54,835 nucleotides of DNA from DASUGM01 sp036274055. Its GTDB lineage: Bacteria; Acidobacteriota; Vicinamibacteria; Vicinamibacterales; SCN-69-37. The number at the start of each line of letters is the position of its first letter. Position 1 is the first letter of the stretch. Under the pieces are notes generated by a model. It worked only from the letters and a program-made list of their open reading frames with translations. It was not told the origin of the DNA and did no database searches. Location: NCBI GenBank assembly GCA_036274055.1, contig DASUGM010000260.1, forward strand, positions 1-54,835, read 5' to 3'. Both the position numbers and the translations under genes were made by a program. Below are positions 25,929 through 34,580 of this stretch, piece after piece.

Positions 25929-26050
25929 AAAGCGTCTGCCAAGAGCGGATTCACAGGGAGAAGAATGAGAAGACCATGAGGCAGGATGCTCTCTCAACGC
26001 TCTTCTCGTGCTTCTCCCTGTTGAATCGCTCTTGACAAGTGCTTTTTACT
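25924..26050. repeat. inverted repeat, AGGGAGAAGA family
   Basis: Arms 25924-25973 and 26001-26050 are inverted copies of 50 nt with about 9 differences. The 20-nt string at 25954-25973 (CAGGGAGAAGAATGAGAAGA) is identical to 46231-46250, and the longer AGAGCGGATTCACAGGGAGA block also recurs inverted at 46285-46326. The left arm covers the last Nudix codons. Confidence 0.8.
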
Positions 26051-26095
26051 CAGCCCGCTGTCCTGATCCGCACGATTGATCTCTACCACTCGGCG

Positions 26096-26116
26096 CTATA
26101 CCATCGCACGGTATAG
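26096..26116. promoter_or_regulatory. inverted repeat abutting padR 3 start (operator/promoter)
   Basis: CTATACC-N7-GGTATAG is a perfect 7-7-7 inverted repeat ending at the base before the ATG at 26117. TATACC could itself be the -10 box, giving a leader of about 8 nt, so a bound dimer would block transcription. Similar to the CATATAG-N5-CTATATG repeat at 30310. Confidence 0.55.
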
Positions 26117-26446
26117 ATGAGTCCTCAGGTCTTCCATATTCTGCTCGCCCTCTCGGACCAGGATCTCCACGGCTACGCGATCATTCAGGACGTTGCCGCG
26201 CGCACCGCCGGCGGCGTGCGGCTGACGGCGAGCACGCTCTACGCGGCGCTCAAGCGGCTGCTCGACGACGGCTGGATTCGCGAGCTGGCGGCGCGGCCCG
26301 ATGCCGACGACCCGCGGCGCCGCTATTACCGAATCACCGCCGCCGGCCGGGCCGCCGGACGCGCCGAAGCCGAGCGTCTGGCCCAGCTCGCCGAGATGGC
26401 GCGCGCCAAACGCTGGCTGCCGAAGGCGAGACGGACGCGGTCATGA
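26117..26446 (+). CDS. PadR family transcriptional regulator
   Basis: 109 residues, PadR pattern SPQVFHILLALSDQDLHGYAI, RLTASTLYAALKRLLDDGWI and RRRYYRITAAGRAAG. The start ATG directly follows an inverted repeat with a possible -10 box, so the mRNA would have little leader and autoregulation is likely. The stop overlaps the next start by 4 nt (ATGA), coupling it to permease 4. Confidence 0.92.
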   Translation: MSPQVFHILLALSDQDLHGYAIIQDVAARTAGGVRLTASTLYAALKRLLDDGWIRELAARPDADDPRRRYYRITAAGRAAGRAEAERLAQLAEMARAKRWLPKARRTRS

Positions 26447-29088
26447 TCGCCGGCGCCGCGCGCCTGGCCGGAGCGATCTTCCGGCGCGTCACCGCACTGG
26501 CGTCGGACCGCTGGCCGCCTGGCGCCGGCGCCGACCTCGCCGACACCTTCGACTCGCTTCAACGTGACGCGATCGCCCGCCGCGGATGGCGCGGGCTGCT
26601 GGCGTGCTGGTATCGCGAGGGCGTGTCGCTCCTCGCGCTGCTGCTCCGCACGCCTCGAAAGGCCGCCCCGATGGGATTCTTCGCTCACGATCTCCGCGAC
26701 GCCTGGCGCGGCCTGATCCGCACTCCCGGCTACACCCTGCTCGTCGTCGCCACGCTGGCGCTCGGCATCGGCATCAACACCGCGATCTTCAGCGTCGTCG
26801 ATGCGCTGCTGTTCAAGGCGTTGCCGTACGCGGATCCGGATCGTCTGGTGCGCATCACCGAGGTCCATCCGAGCGGGAACCGCAATACCGTCGCGCCGGC
26901 TAACTTCCTCGACTGGCAGCGGATGGCGCGGTCGTTCTCGGCGATCGCGGCCAGACAGAACGCGTCCTTCGCGCTGCTCGACGGCGGCGATCCGATCGAG
27001 CTCATCGCCGCGCGCGTCTCGGTGGGCTACTTCGACATGGTCGGCACCAGCGCCGCCGTGGGCCGCACCTTCCAGCCCGCCGACGGCGACCTGAACGCGC
27101 CGTGCGCAGCGGTGATCAGCCATCGTCTGTGGAACCGGCGGTTCGCGCGCGATCCCGCGGTGGTCGGCGCGACGCTGCATTTCAGCGGTTTCACCTGTAC
27201 CGTCATCGGCGTTCTGCCCGAGGCGTCGGTCTTCGATCGCGTGTTGAGCGACGTCTACACGCCGCTGGTCTACGCACCGGCCGAAGCGACGCGGCTGAGC
27301 CATTTTCTCGGCGTCACGGCGCGACTCGCGCCCGGCGTCACCGTCGAACAGGCGCGCGCGGAGATGAAGTCGATCGCCGACCGCATCAATGAAGAGAACG
27401 GCGAGGTGCTGCGCGGGTGGAGCGCGACTGTCGATCCGTTCAGGGATCTGATGGTGCGCGCCGACAGCAAGCGTCTGGTCTGGGTGCTGTTCGGGGCGGT
27501 CGGACTGGTGCTGCTGGTCGGCTGCGTGAATATCGCCGGGCTCGCGCTGTCGCGGACGATCGCGCGCCAGCGCGAGGTGGCGGTGCGCGTCGCGCTCGGC
27601 GCCGGGCGGTGGCGGGTGTTCCGTGCGCTGGTCGTCGAGAGTCTGCTGCTGGCGGTGACTGGTGCCGGGTTGGGAATCTTCGTCGGTCAATGGGCGCTCG
27701 TCGTGTTCGCGTCTTACGTGCCGCCCGGCACACTTCCCGCGGAGGCCTTGGCGTCCCTCGATAGCCGCGCGCTGACGTTTACAGTGGCGTTGGCGATCGC
27801 GACCGGGTTGCTGTTCGGCACCGTCCCGGCCTGGCAGGGCGCCCGCGGCGGCGTCAACAGCGCGTTGCGATCCGGCGGCCGCGGCGCCAGCGGCTCGCGG
27901 ATGTCGGCGCGCCTCCATAGCCTGTTGCTGGTGACCGAAGTCGCGCTCGCGATGGTGCTCGTCGCCGGCGCGGCGCTGCTGGTCGTCAGCTTTCTCAGGC
28001 TGACCCGCGTCGATCCCGGATTCGATCCGAACGGTGTCGTGACCATGCGATTGTCGCTGCCCCAGACGAGATACAAGGACGGGATTGGCGCGCCCGCGTT
28101 CTACAACGACGTGCTGGCCAGAATTCGACGGATTCCCGGCGTCGAACACGCAACGGCGGTGACGAGCCTGCCGCTCGGCGGCTGGCTGTACGGCCAGCAG
28201 TTTCGCGTCGAGGGCACGGCGACGGAGAAGGTGTGGAACTCCGCGCACATTCAGCACGTTACCGGCGAATACGTCGCCACGCTCGGGATGTCGCTGCGCG
28301 AAGGCCGCGCGATTGACGATAGCGATACCGCGGCGGCGCCGGGCGTGGTGATGATCAACGAGACGTTCGCGCGACGATTCATCGGCGATCAGCCGGCGGT
28401 CGGCCGGACGATCGTCATCGGCGGGGCGACCGAGACCCGTTTGCAGATCGTCGGCGTCATGCGCGACGTCAAGACCGGGGGCCTCGGCGACCCGCCGTTG
28501 GCGACGCCCGAGATGTACGTCTCGCATCAACAGGCGCCGATGCCGATTCTCGTGCTCGCGATCAAAGCCAGAGACGACGCCGCCGCGACCCGGATTCTGC
28601 CGGACGTCCGCGCCGCGATCCACGCTGTCGATCGCGAGCTACCGATCGGCAACCAGGTGCTGATGTCCGATCTGATCGGCACGTCGCTGACGCTGCAGCG
28701 ATTTCAGACGTCGATCGTCTCGGCGTTCGCCGTGCTCGCCGGGCTGCTGGCGTGCATCGGCGTCTACGCGGTGCGATCGCAGGCCGTGCATGCGCGCCAG
28801 CGCGAGGTCGGTATCCGCATGGCGCTCGGCGCGACACCGCGCGACGTGCTGACGATGACCGTGGGGCAGGGGCTCAGATTGGTCGCGCTCGGCCTCGCGA
28901 TCGGCCTGGGTGCCGCGGTGGTGCTGGCGCGCGTCATCGAGCCGTGGCTGTTCAACACCCGGGCCGCCGACCCGGCGATGCTGGCGGCCGCGACCGTCGC
29001 ACTGGGCGCCGCCGGGCTCCTCGCATCGTGGCTCCCGGCCAGACGCGCGGCGCGGCTCGATCCGCTCACGACACTCAGAGCAGACTAG
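26443..29088 (+). CDS. ADOP/MacB-like FtsX permease 4
   Basis: The 881-residue permease has an N-terminal cytoplasmic extension of a different kind from permeases 1, 3 and 5 (ADLADTFDSLQRDAIARRGW...), seen in ADOP members that sit behind this PadR subtype. Then come the first helix (YTLLVVATLALGIGINTAIFSVVD), the periplasmic MacB domain, central helices (WVLFGAVGLVLLVGCVNIAG) and the final three helices ending in AARLDPLTTLRAD. It is coupled to padR 3 by an ATGA overlap. No ATPase is nearby. Confidence 0.9.
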   Translation: MIAGAARLAGAIFRRVTALASDRWPPGAGADLADTFDSLQRDAIARRGWRGLLACWYREGVSLLALLLRTPRKAAPMGFFAHDLRDAWRGLIRTPGYTLLVVATLALGIGINTAIFSVVDALLFKALPYADPDRLVRITEVHPSGNRNTVAPANFLDWQRMARSFSAIAARQNASFALLDGGDPIELIAARVSVGYFDMVGTSAAVGRTFQPADGDLNAPCAAVISHRLWNRRFARDPAVVGATLHFSGFTCTVIGVLPEASVFDRVLSDVYTPLVYAPAEATRLSHFLGVTARLAPGVTVEQARAEMKSIADRINEENGEVLRGWSATVDPFRDLMVRADSKRLVWVLFGAVGLVLLVGCVNIAGLALSRTIARQREVAVRVALGAGRWRVFRALVVESLLLAVTGAGLGIFVGQWALVVFASYVPPGTLPAEALASLDSRALTFTVALAIATGLLFGTVPAWQGARGGVNSALRSGGRGASGSRMSARLHSLLLVTEVALAMVLVAGAALLVVSFLRLTRVDPGFDPNGVVTMRLSLPQTRYKDGIGAPAFYNDVLARIRRIPGVEHATAVTSLPLGGWLYGQQFRVEGTATEKVWNSAHIQHVTGEYVATLGMSLREGRAIDDSDTAAAPGVVMINETFARRFIGDQPAVGRTIVIGGATETRLQIVGVMRDVKTGGLGDPPLATPEMYVSHQQAPMPILVLAIKARDDAAATRILPDVRAAIHAVDRELPIGNQVLMSDLIGTSLTLQRFQTSIVSAFAVLAGLLACIGVYAVRSQAVHARQREVGIRMALGATPRDVLTMTVGQGLRLVALGLAIGLGAAVVLARVIEPWLFNTRAADPAMLAAATVALGAAGLLASWLPARRAARLDPLTTLRAD

Positions 29089-29090
29089 GA

Positions 29091-29177
29091 AACTCGAAAC
29101 TTCAAACTTAAAACTCGAAACGGGTTCTTGGAACTGAAGAACCCAAGTTTCGAGTTTAGAGTTTCAAGTTTTGAGTT
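29091..29177. repeat. inverted repeat, AAACTCG-type units
   Basis: Arms 29091-29129 and 29137-29177 are inverted copies of about 40 nt with roughly 5 differences; AT-rich compared with its surroundings (units like AACTCGA and AAACTT). Lies between permease 4 and the next gene on the same strand; a strong stem with a 7-nt loop. Confidence 0.75.
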
Positions 29178-29207
29178 GGCGTGCATGCTTTTGACTAGAA
29201 TCTGCGC

Positions 29208-29816
29208 ATGCCCCCCAAGAAGGATCCCCAGGTCGACGCCTACATCGCGAAAGCGCCCGCGTACGCGAAGCCGATCTTGACGCGCCTCCGCAAGGTCGTC
29301 CACACCGCCATCCCCGGGATCGTCGAGGGGACGAAATGGAGCTCGCCGCATTTCGACTACAAGGGCATCTTCTGCAGCATGTCGGCGTTCAAGCAGCATG
29401 CGATGTTTGGTTTCTGGCTGGAAAGAGCACTGCGCGAGTCGTTGTCGGCCGCCGACGGCAAGGCGCTGGCGGCACTCCATCACATCGAGTCCATCGACGA
29501 CCTGCCGGACGACAAGAAGCTGATTCGCCTTATCAAGGCCGGTGCGAAGCTGAACGATGCTGGCGTGAAGATGGTGCGCGCGAAGAAGCCGGCGAAGCCG
29601 ATGCCGAAGACGCCGCCGCTGCTGATCGCGGCCCTCGACAAGAACACCAGCGCGCGCGCGACGTTCGACAACGCCAGCCCGTCCTTCAAGCGCGAGTACG
29701 TCAATTGGATTGCCGACGCGAAGTCGGACGACACCCGCCAGCGCCGCGTCGAGACCGCCGTCGCCTGGATGGCCGAGGGCAAAGGCCGCAACTGGAAGTA
29801 CGAGTCGAAGAAGTAG
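29208..29816 (+). CDS. YdeI/OmdA-type protein (DUF1801 plus OmdA domain)
   Basis: The 202-residue protein combines an N-terminal DUF1801-like domain (LTRLRKVVHTAIPGIVEGTKWSSPHFDYKGIFCSMSAFKQH) with a C-terminal bacteriocin-protection/OmpD-associated OmdA domain (LDKNTSARATFDNASPSFKREYVNWI, then KGRNWKY). No signal peptide, so cytoplasmic. Family members are linked to stress or antimicrobial peptide tolerance, but their activity is not known. The next gene starts 2 nt after the stop and is probably co-transcribed. Confidence 0.88.
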   Translation: MPPKKDPQVDAYIAKAPAYAKPILTRLRKVVHTAIPGIVEGTKWSSPHFDYKGIFCSMSAFKQHAMFGFWLERALRESLSAADGKALAALHHIESIDDLPDDKKLIRLIKAGAKLNDAGVKMVRAKKPAKPMPKTPPLLIAALDKNTSARATFDNASPSFKREYVNWIADAKSDDTRQRRVETAVAWMAEGKGRNWKYESKK

Positions 29817-29818
29817 CC

Positions 29819-30127
29819 ATGGCCTTTGTCGTCGTCTGGGAATTCCGCGTCCGTCCCGCGCACGTCGGCGAGTTCGTCAAGCTCTACGGCGGCGAGGGCG
29901 AGTGGGCGCAGCTGTTCGCGCGCGGCGAAGGGTTTCTCGGCACCCACCTGATGCGCGACGAGTCGTCGCCCTCCCGCTTCGTCACCATCGACCGCTGGCG
30001 CGACGCGACCTGCTACGAGGCGTTTCAGTGGCGAAACCAGAAGGACTACGACGCCCTCGATGCCCGGTGCGCGGCGCTGGTCGAGCGGGAAGAACGGATT
30101 GGGACGTTCGAGACGCTCGGGCGGTGA
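29819..30127 (+). CDS. antibiotic biosynthesis monooxygenase-like (ABM) domain protein
   Basis: The 102-residue protein has the dimeric alpha/beta ferredoxin-like pattern of ABM-domain proteins: FVVVWEFRVRPAHVGEFVKLYG, FLGTHLMRDESSPSRFVTIDRW and a C-terminal helix. Such proteins include small cofactor-free oxygenases and haem-related enzymes; the substrate here cannot be assigned. It lies 2 nt behind the YdeI-like gene. Confidence 0.75.
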   Translation: MAFVVVWEFRVRPAHVGEFVKLYGGEGEWAQLFARGEGFLGTHLMRDESSPSRFVTIDRWRDATCYEAFQWRNQKDYDALDARCAALVEREERIGTFETLGR

Positions 30128-30128
30128 C

Positions 30129-30300
30129 GATTGCCGGATTGCCGTATCGAGGGCATTGCCGGATTGGATTGCCGGATTCGGCAAGCAATTGCCGCAATCA
30201 TTGCCGCATTGGCAGATTGCCGGATTGACGCCTTCGGCGATTGACGGATTGACGGATTGACGGATTGACCGACGGCAATCCGCGACGGGCCAATTGCCAA
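30129..30300. repeat. GATTGCCG/GATTGACG octamer tandem array
   Basis: An array of 8-base units, GATTGCCG in the first half and GATTGACG (four in a row) in the second, with inverted pieces such as TTGCCG-GATT-CGGCAA. It fills the ~200-nt gap between the ABM gene and permease 5; no gene is seen in it. Confidence 0.8.
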
Positions 30301-30309
30301 CGTTTTTCT

Positions 30310-30328
30310 CATATAGTCCGTCTATATG
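30310..30328. promoter_or_regulatory. inverted repeat over start of permease 5 (PadR-type operator)
   Basis: CATATAG-N5-CTATATG is a perfect 7-5-7 inverted repeat whose last three bases are the ATG of permease 5. TATAGT at 30312-30317 is 8 nt from the ATG and could be a -10 box of a nearly leaderless mRNA. No padR gene lies next to it. Confidence 0.55.
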
Positions 30329-32926
30329 AGCATGCCGGCCTGGCTGCGCTCGCTCCGCTCGCTCTTCTCCCGCGCCGATCGTGACCTCGACGCCGAAATG
30401 CAGGCCCTTGTCCGGCAACTGACGGACGAAAAGACCGCCCGCGGGGTCCCGCCTGACGAGGCGCGCCGGCAGGCCCTGATTGAAATCGGCGGTGTCGAGC
30501 CGCTCAAAGAAAGCGTCCGCGACGCCCGGCGACTGGGATTCCTGGACACCTTGAGGCAGGACGCCGGTTTCGGCCTGCGGCTGCTCCGGCGATCGCCGGG
30601 GTTCACGATCGCCGCTGTCGTCGTCCTCGCGCTCGGCATCGGCGCGACCGCCGCGACCTTCAGCGTCATCGACGCGGTGCTGCTCAGGCCGCTGGCGTAC
30701 GCGAACCCCGAACAGCTGGTGGTCGTGCTGCATCAGCGCACTAATCCAGCGGCGCCCGCGAACTACTTCGACTGGCAGCGTCAGGCGTCGTCGTTCTCGG
30801 CCATGGGCGCCGCCGAGTACTGGACGACGAGCCTCGGCGCCGAGGGCGGCGATCGCGAGAAGATCTATGCGTTACGGGTCACGCCCGAGATTCTGCCGAT
30901 GCTCGGCGTGGCGCCGGCGCACGGCCGGGTGCTGCGGGCCGGCGACGACGCGCTGCGGGAAGCGGTGATTGCCGACAGTTTGTGGCGCCGGCAGTTCGGC
31001 GCGGATCCCGCGATCGTCGGCCGGACCATCGAACTCGACAAACAGCCGTTCACCGTGGTCGGCGTGATGCCACCGTCCTTTCAGTTCGCGCCGTTCTGGG
31101 CGACACGCGCCGAGTTGTGGGCGCCGCTGCCGCTGGCCAGTCGCGCCACCAGCCGGGATGGCCAGAGCTTGCGCGTCTTTGCGCGACTGAAAATCGGCGT
31201 CACGCTGACGCAGGCACGGAGCGAGATCACCGCAATCACCGCGGGTCTCGAGCGGCAGTTCGCCGGCACAAATCGCGACGTGACGGTGACGCCCCTGAAG
31301 GAGCTCGCGGTCGGCGACGTCGAGCCGTCGCTGCTCATGCTCTTCGGCGCAGTCGGCCTGGTGCTGGCGATCGCCTGCGCCAACGTCGCGCACATGCTGC
31401 TCTCGCGCGCGGCGGCGCGAGAGCGCGAGGTCGCGGTTCGCATCGCGCTCGGCGCCGGGCGCAGCCGGCTGATCCGGCAGTTCTTCACCGAGAGCGCCTT
31501 GCTGTCGGTGGCCGGCGGCGGTCTCGGTGTGCTGGTCGCACAGCAGGCATTGGCGCTGACCATCGCGTTGGCGGGCCGCAGCGTGCCCAGGCTCGAAGGC
31601 GCCGCGCTCGATCTGCGCGTGCTGTTGTTCGCACTCGGGGTGTCATTGGTCTCCGCGCTCTTGTTTGGCCTCGTGCCGGCACTGCGCTTGTCGCAGCCGA
31701 ATCTCGTGACGACGCTGCGGACGGCGGAGCGCGGATCAACCGAGGGTCGTCGCGGGCATCGGCTGCGTCAGGCGCTGATCGTCTCCGAAGTCGCGCTGGC
31801 GGTGATGTTGCTCGTCGGCGCGGTGTTGATGCTGCGGAGCTTTGCCGCCCTGCGCGCGGTCGATCCGGGCTGGGTCCCCGATCGTGTGGTGGCGCTGGTC
31901 GTGACTGTCACCGGTACCGCCGAATCGCCGGAAGGGCGGCGGGTGGCGTTCTATGACGCAGCGATCGATCGCGTTCGCGCCCTTCCCGGCGTCGAGGCAG
32001 CGAGCGCGATCAACCACAGGCCGCTCGGCGGCGATATCTGGGGCTGGCCCTATCTGGTCGAGGGTCGGCCGGTGCCTCGGCGCGGCGACGTCCCGACCGC
32101 GACCTACCGCGTCGTCTACCCCGGTTACTTCGAGACGATGGGCTTGCCGATTCTGCGCGGACGGGCGATTTCAACCCTCGACCGCGCCGACGCGCCCGGC
32201 GTTGCCGTGATCAATCAGTACTTCGCCGCCAAGCAATGGCCCGGCGAAGATGCGGTCGGCAAGCGGTTGCGCCTCAGTGGTTACGCCGGCGATGCCTGGC
32301 TTACGGTCGTCGGCGTGAGCAAGAACGCTGTCCGCGGCGACTGGACGGCGCCGCCCGGCGAAGAGATCTACCTGGCGTTTCATCAGAACACCTCGCTGCG
32401 CAGCAATCCCGGCGCACACGCCAGCTACCTCACGATGGTCGTGCGCGGCGCAGGCGATCCGCTGGCGCTGGTGCCGTCGATTCGCGCCGAGATTCGCGCG
32501 CTGGCACCAGACGTCACCGTGTCCGAAGTGACGGCGATGCGCGACGTCGTCACCGAAGCGACGAACGGCACGCGTTTTCTGCTCGTGTTGCTGACCGCGT
32601 TCGCAGCGGTGGCCGTCGTGCTCGCCGCGGTCGGCATCTACGGCGTCATGAGCTACATCGTGCTCGGCCGACTGCACGAGATGAAGATCCGCATCGCGCT
32701 TGGCGCGACGCCGCCGCAGGTACGGCGTCTGGTCGTCGGCCAGGGATTGCGCGTCGCCGCCATCGGTCTCGGCTTTGGCGTCGCCGGTGCGATGCTGCTG
32801 GCGCGGGCGTCATCCAGCGTCTTCTACGCGCCGGTCAGCGATCCCGTCACCTTCGTCGCGGTTCCGGTCATTCTCGGGGCAGTCGCCTTCGTCGCCAGCT
32901 ACTTGCCGGCGAGGAAAGCCACCTAG
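30326..32926 (+). CDS. ADOP/MacB-like FtsX permease 5
   Basis: The 866-residue permease has a cytoplasmic prefix domain (SRADRDLDAEMQALVRQLTD, then PPDEARRQALIEIGG), a first helix (FTIAAVVVLALGIGATAATF), the periplasmic MacB domain (FTVVGVMPPSFQF), central helices near LLMLFGAVGLVLAIACANV, a second periplasmic domain and three C-terminal helices. The C terminus (YLPARKAT) is shorter by ~15 residues than the other ADOPs, which end in a DPxxxLR motif. Its start lies inside an inverted repeat like that of padR 3, so a PadR encoded elsewhere may control it. Confidence 0.9.
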   Translation: MSMPAWLRSLRSLFSRADRDLDAEMQALVRQLTDEKTARGVPPDEARRQALIEIGGVEPLKESVRDARRLGFLDTLRQDAGFGLRLLRRSPGFTIAAVVVLALGIGATAATFSVIDAVLLRPLAYANPEQLVVVLHQRTNPAAPANYFDWQRQASSFSAMGAAEYWTTSLGAEGGDREKIYALRVTPEILPMLGVAPAHGRVLRAGDDALREAVIADSLWRRQFGADPAIVGRTIELDKQPFTVVGVMPPSFQFAPFWATRAELWAPLPLASRATSRDGQSLRVFARLKIGVTLTQARSEITAITAGLERQFAGTNRDVTVTPLKELAVGDVEPSLLMLFGAVGLVLAIACANVAHMLLSRAAAREREVAVRIALGAGRSRLIRQFFTESALLSVAGGGLGVLVAQQALALTIALAGRSVPRLEGAALDLRVLLFALGVSLVSALLFGLVPALRLSQPNLVTTLRTAERGSTEGRRGHRLRQALIVSEVALAVMLLVGAVLMLRSFAALRAVDPGWVPDRVVALVVTVTGTAESPEGRRVAFYDAAIDRVRALPGVEAASAINHRPLGGDIWGWPYLVEGRPVPRRGDVPTATYRVVYPGYFETMGLPILRGRAISTLDRADAPGVAVINQYFAAKQWPGEDAVGKRLRLSGYAGDAWLTVVGVSKNAVRGDWTAPPGEEIYLAFHQNTSLRSNPGAHASYLTMVVRGAGDPLALVPSIRAEIRALAPDVTVSEVTAMRDVVTEATNGTRFLLVLLTAFAAVAVVLAAVGIYGVMSYIVLGRLHEMKIRIALGATPPQVRRLVVGQGLRVAAIGLGFGVAGAMLLARASSSVFYAPVSDPVTFVAVPVILGAVAFVASYLPARKAT

Positions 32927-32930
32927 ACCG

Positions 32931-33116
32931 GTACGCGGGTACGCCGGTACGTCGGGGACGCGGGGACTCGGAACCCGCTTCGGTGGTCAACTTTTTCTTG
33001 GTTGGTTCTACACTGGCGTCAGCACGCAGTCGCCAAAGAACCGAAAAGAGAGATGGCCAGCGAAAGCAGGTTCCGAGTCCCCCGCGTCCCTGACGTACCC
33101 GTCGTACCCGGCGTAC
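32931..33116. repeat. very long inverted repeat flanking start of next gene
   Basis: Arms of about 75-85 nt (32931-33008 and ~33030-33116) are inverted copies with scattered differences; outer ends GTACGCGGGTACG and its complement, inner parts including GGACTCGGAACC. The right arm is coding for the N terminus of the gene at 33053. Confidence 0.8.
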
Positions 33117-33763
33117 TGATGTGTCTCTGCCTGTGTCTTTCCCTGTCCGCGCAATCTTCCCCTGATTGGCAGATGTATTCTGATCCGCAGAAACGATTCA
33201 CCTTCTCGTTTCCGTCCGTCTTCGGCGTCGCGGAATCGACCGGTGTCGATGGCGGCGATCGTGTCGCGGCGGTGCGGTTCCGCGTGATGATCGGCATGGA
33301 GGCGGTTCTCAACAAAGGACCGGTGACGGTCGAGCGGCAGGCGCTGGGCGGCTTGTACGACGTCTTCGCCCGCGACATTCTGCCCGACGCGCACCGCGCG
33401 GCCGTGCTCGCCGCGCTGGTGCCGGTCAGCGCCGACAACTTCTGCAGCCTGATGGGGAAGACCGACCACCTGCTCAGACCGGGCGCGTTGTCGGAGAAAG
33501 CGCTGCAGGCCGCGCGCGCGACCGACACAATGGGCCATGTCGCGCCGAAGATCATGGTCTGCAAGCGCAATGGCGCGACGATCATGTTCGACAAGGAGGC
33601 CGCGCTCGGTCCAGGTTCCGGCCGTCGCCGCGTCTACGGCGCGATTCGCTTCCTTCAAGGCGCGTACTCCGCGTTTCAGGTGGTTGGTTTCGGGCCGGCG
33701 CCGCGCGAAGATCTGCTCGCGGCGATGACGACGATGGTGGAGTCGTTCAATGTCGCCCGCTGA
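33053..33763 (+). CDS. secreted hypothetical protein
   Basis: The 236-residue protein has a hydrophobic cysteine/leucine signal segment (VLMCLCLCLSLSAQ) and a mature domain beginning DWQMYSDPQKRFTFSFPSVF, a start seen in PsbP-like or DcrB-like secreted proteins that have no assigned role. The first ~22 residues (MASESRFRVPRVPDV) are written by the right arm of the inverted repeat. The ATG at 33053 has AGAGAG upstream; the ATG at 33119 would start just ahead of the signal segment but lacks an SD. The stop lies 14 nt inside the downstream regulator gene. Confidence 0.65.
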   Translation: MASESRFRVPRVPDVPVVPGVLMCLCLCLSLSAQSSPDWQMYSDPQKRFTFSFPSVFGVAESTGVDGGDRVAAVRFRVMIGMEAVLNKGPVTVERQALGGLYDVFARDILPDAHRAAVLAALVPVSADNFCSLMGKTDHLLRPGALSEKALQAARATDTMGHVAPKIMVCKRNGATIMFDKEAALGPGSGRRRVYGAIRFLQGAYSAFQVVGFGPAPREDLLAAMTTMVESFNVAR

Positions 33764-34580
33764 TCGCGTGCGGTTCGGCGAGTTCGAAGCGGACCTCCGC
33801 ACCGGCGAGTTGTGGCGCGCCGGGACGATCGTGCGGATCCAGGATCTGCCGTTTCGTCTGCTCGGTGCGCTGCTCGAGCGGCCCGGCGAATTGGTGACGC
33901 GAGCCGAACTCGGCCAGCGGCTCTGGGGCGGCGATACGTTCGTCGACTTCGAAGCCGGATTGAACACCGCGGTCGCGAAGCTTCGCGAGGCGCTTCAGGA
34001 CGACGACGCGCAGATCGTTCAGACCGTTCCGAAGCGCGGATACCGGATGGCAGCGGCGGTTGTTGATGCGGCCGTCCCTGCGATCGTGCCGCAGGAGGGC
34101 CGTCCTTCGCGCCGCGGGTTTGCGGTTGCGGCTTTGGCGGCCATTCCGGTGCTCGCCCTGGCGTCTTTCTTCTTCTTCTCTCGTCCGCTTCCCGTTCGCG
34201 TCGCCGTCGTCTTGTTCGACAACGAAACCGGCCGCGAAGAGTTCGATCGGCTCGCGCAGACCCTGACCGACTCCGTGGTGTTGAAGCTCGGCGGCGACTC
34301 GCGCCTCGCCGTGATCGGCAACGCTGCGATCCTGCGCACCGATCGCCCGTTCCGCGATCTACAGGCGATCCGCGCCGCGGTCGGCGCCGATCTCATCATC
34401 ATCGGCCAGGTCCAGGAGAAAGCAGCGGGCTATCGCGTGATGACGCACCTGATCCGCGCCAAAGACGACGCCCACGTGTGGGTGAAGGAGACGCTGTTCA
34501 CGTCCGGCGCTGAACCGGCGCTCGAGCGCGACGTCATCGAGCCGCTCGCGGATGCGGTGGCGAAGGCGAAGGTGCTCTAG
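33750..34580 (+). CDS. CadC/ToxR-like membrane-anchored winged-helix regulator
   Basis: The 276-residue protein has an OmpR-type winged helix at about residues 8-100 (VRFGEFEADLRTGELWRAG, LLGALLERPGELVTRAEL, VAKLREALQDD, TVPKRGYRM), one membrane helix (FAVAALAAIPVLALASFFFF) and a ~120-residue outer domain with PVRVAVVLFDNETG and VGADLIIIGQVQ, like the TolB-N/FlgO type domain seen behind CadC-like DNA-binding domains in Acidobacteria. It likely senses outside the membrane and binds DNA directly. It overlaps the secreted protein gene by 14 nt, so that protein may be its partner or input. Confidence 0.85.
   Translation: MSPADRVRFGEFEADLRTGELWRAGTIVRIQDLPFRLLGALLERPGELVTRAELGQRLWGGDTFVDFEAGLNTAVAKLREALQDDDAQIVQTVPKRGYRMAAAVVDAAVPAIVPQEGRPSRRGFAVAALAAIPVLALASFFFFSRPLPVRVAVVLFDNETGREEFDRLAQTLTDSVVLKLGGDSRLAVIGNAAILRTDRPFRDLQAIRAAVGADLIIIGQVQEKAAGYRVMTHLIRAKDDAHVWVKETLFTSGAEPALERDVIEPLADAVAKAKVL

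Noticed and set aside
26326..28623. 765-codon open frame opposite permease 4
   Set aside because: Arg/Asp/Gln-rich shadow of the permease on the other strand with no recognisable domain.
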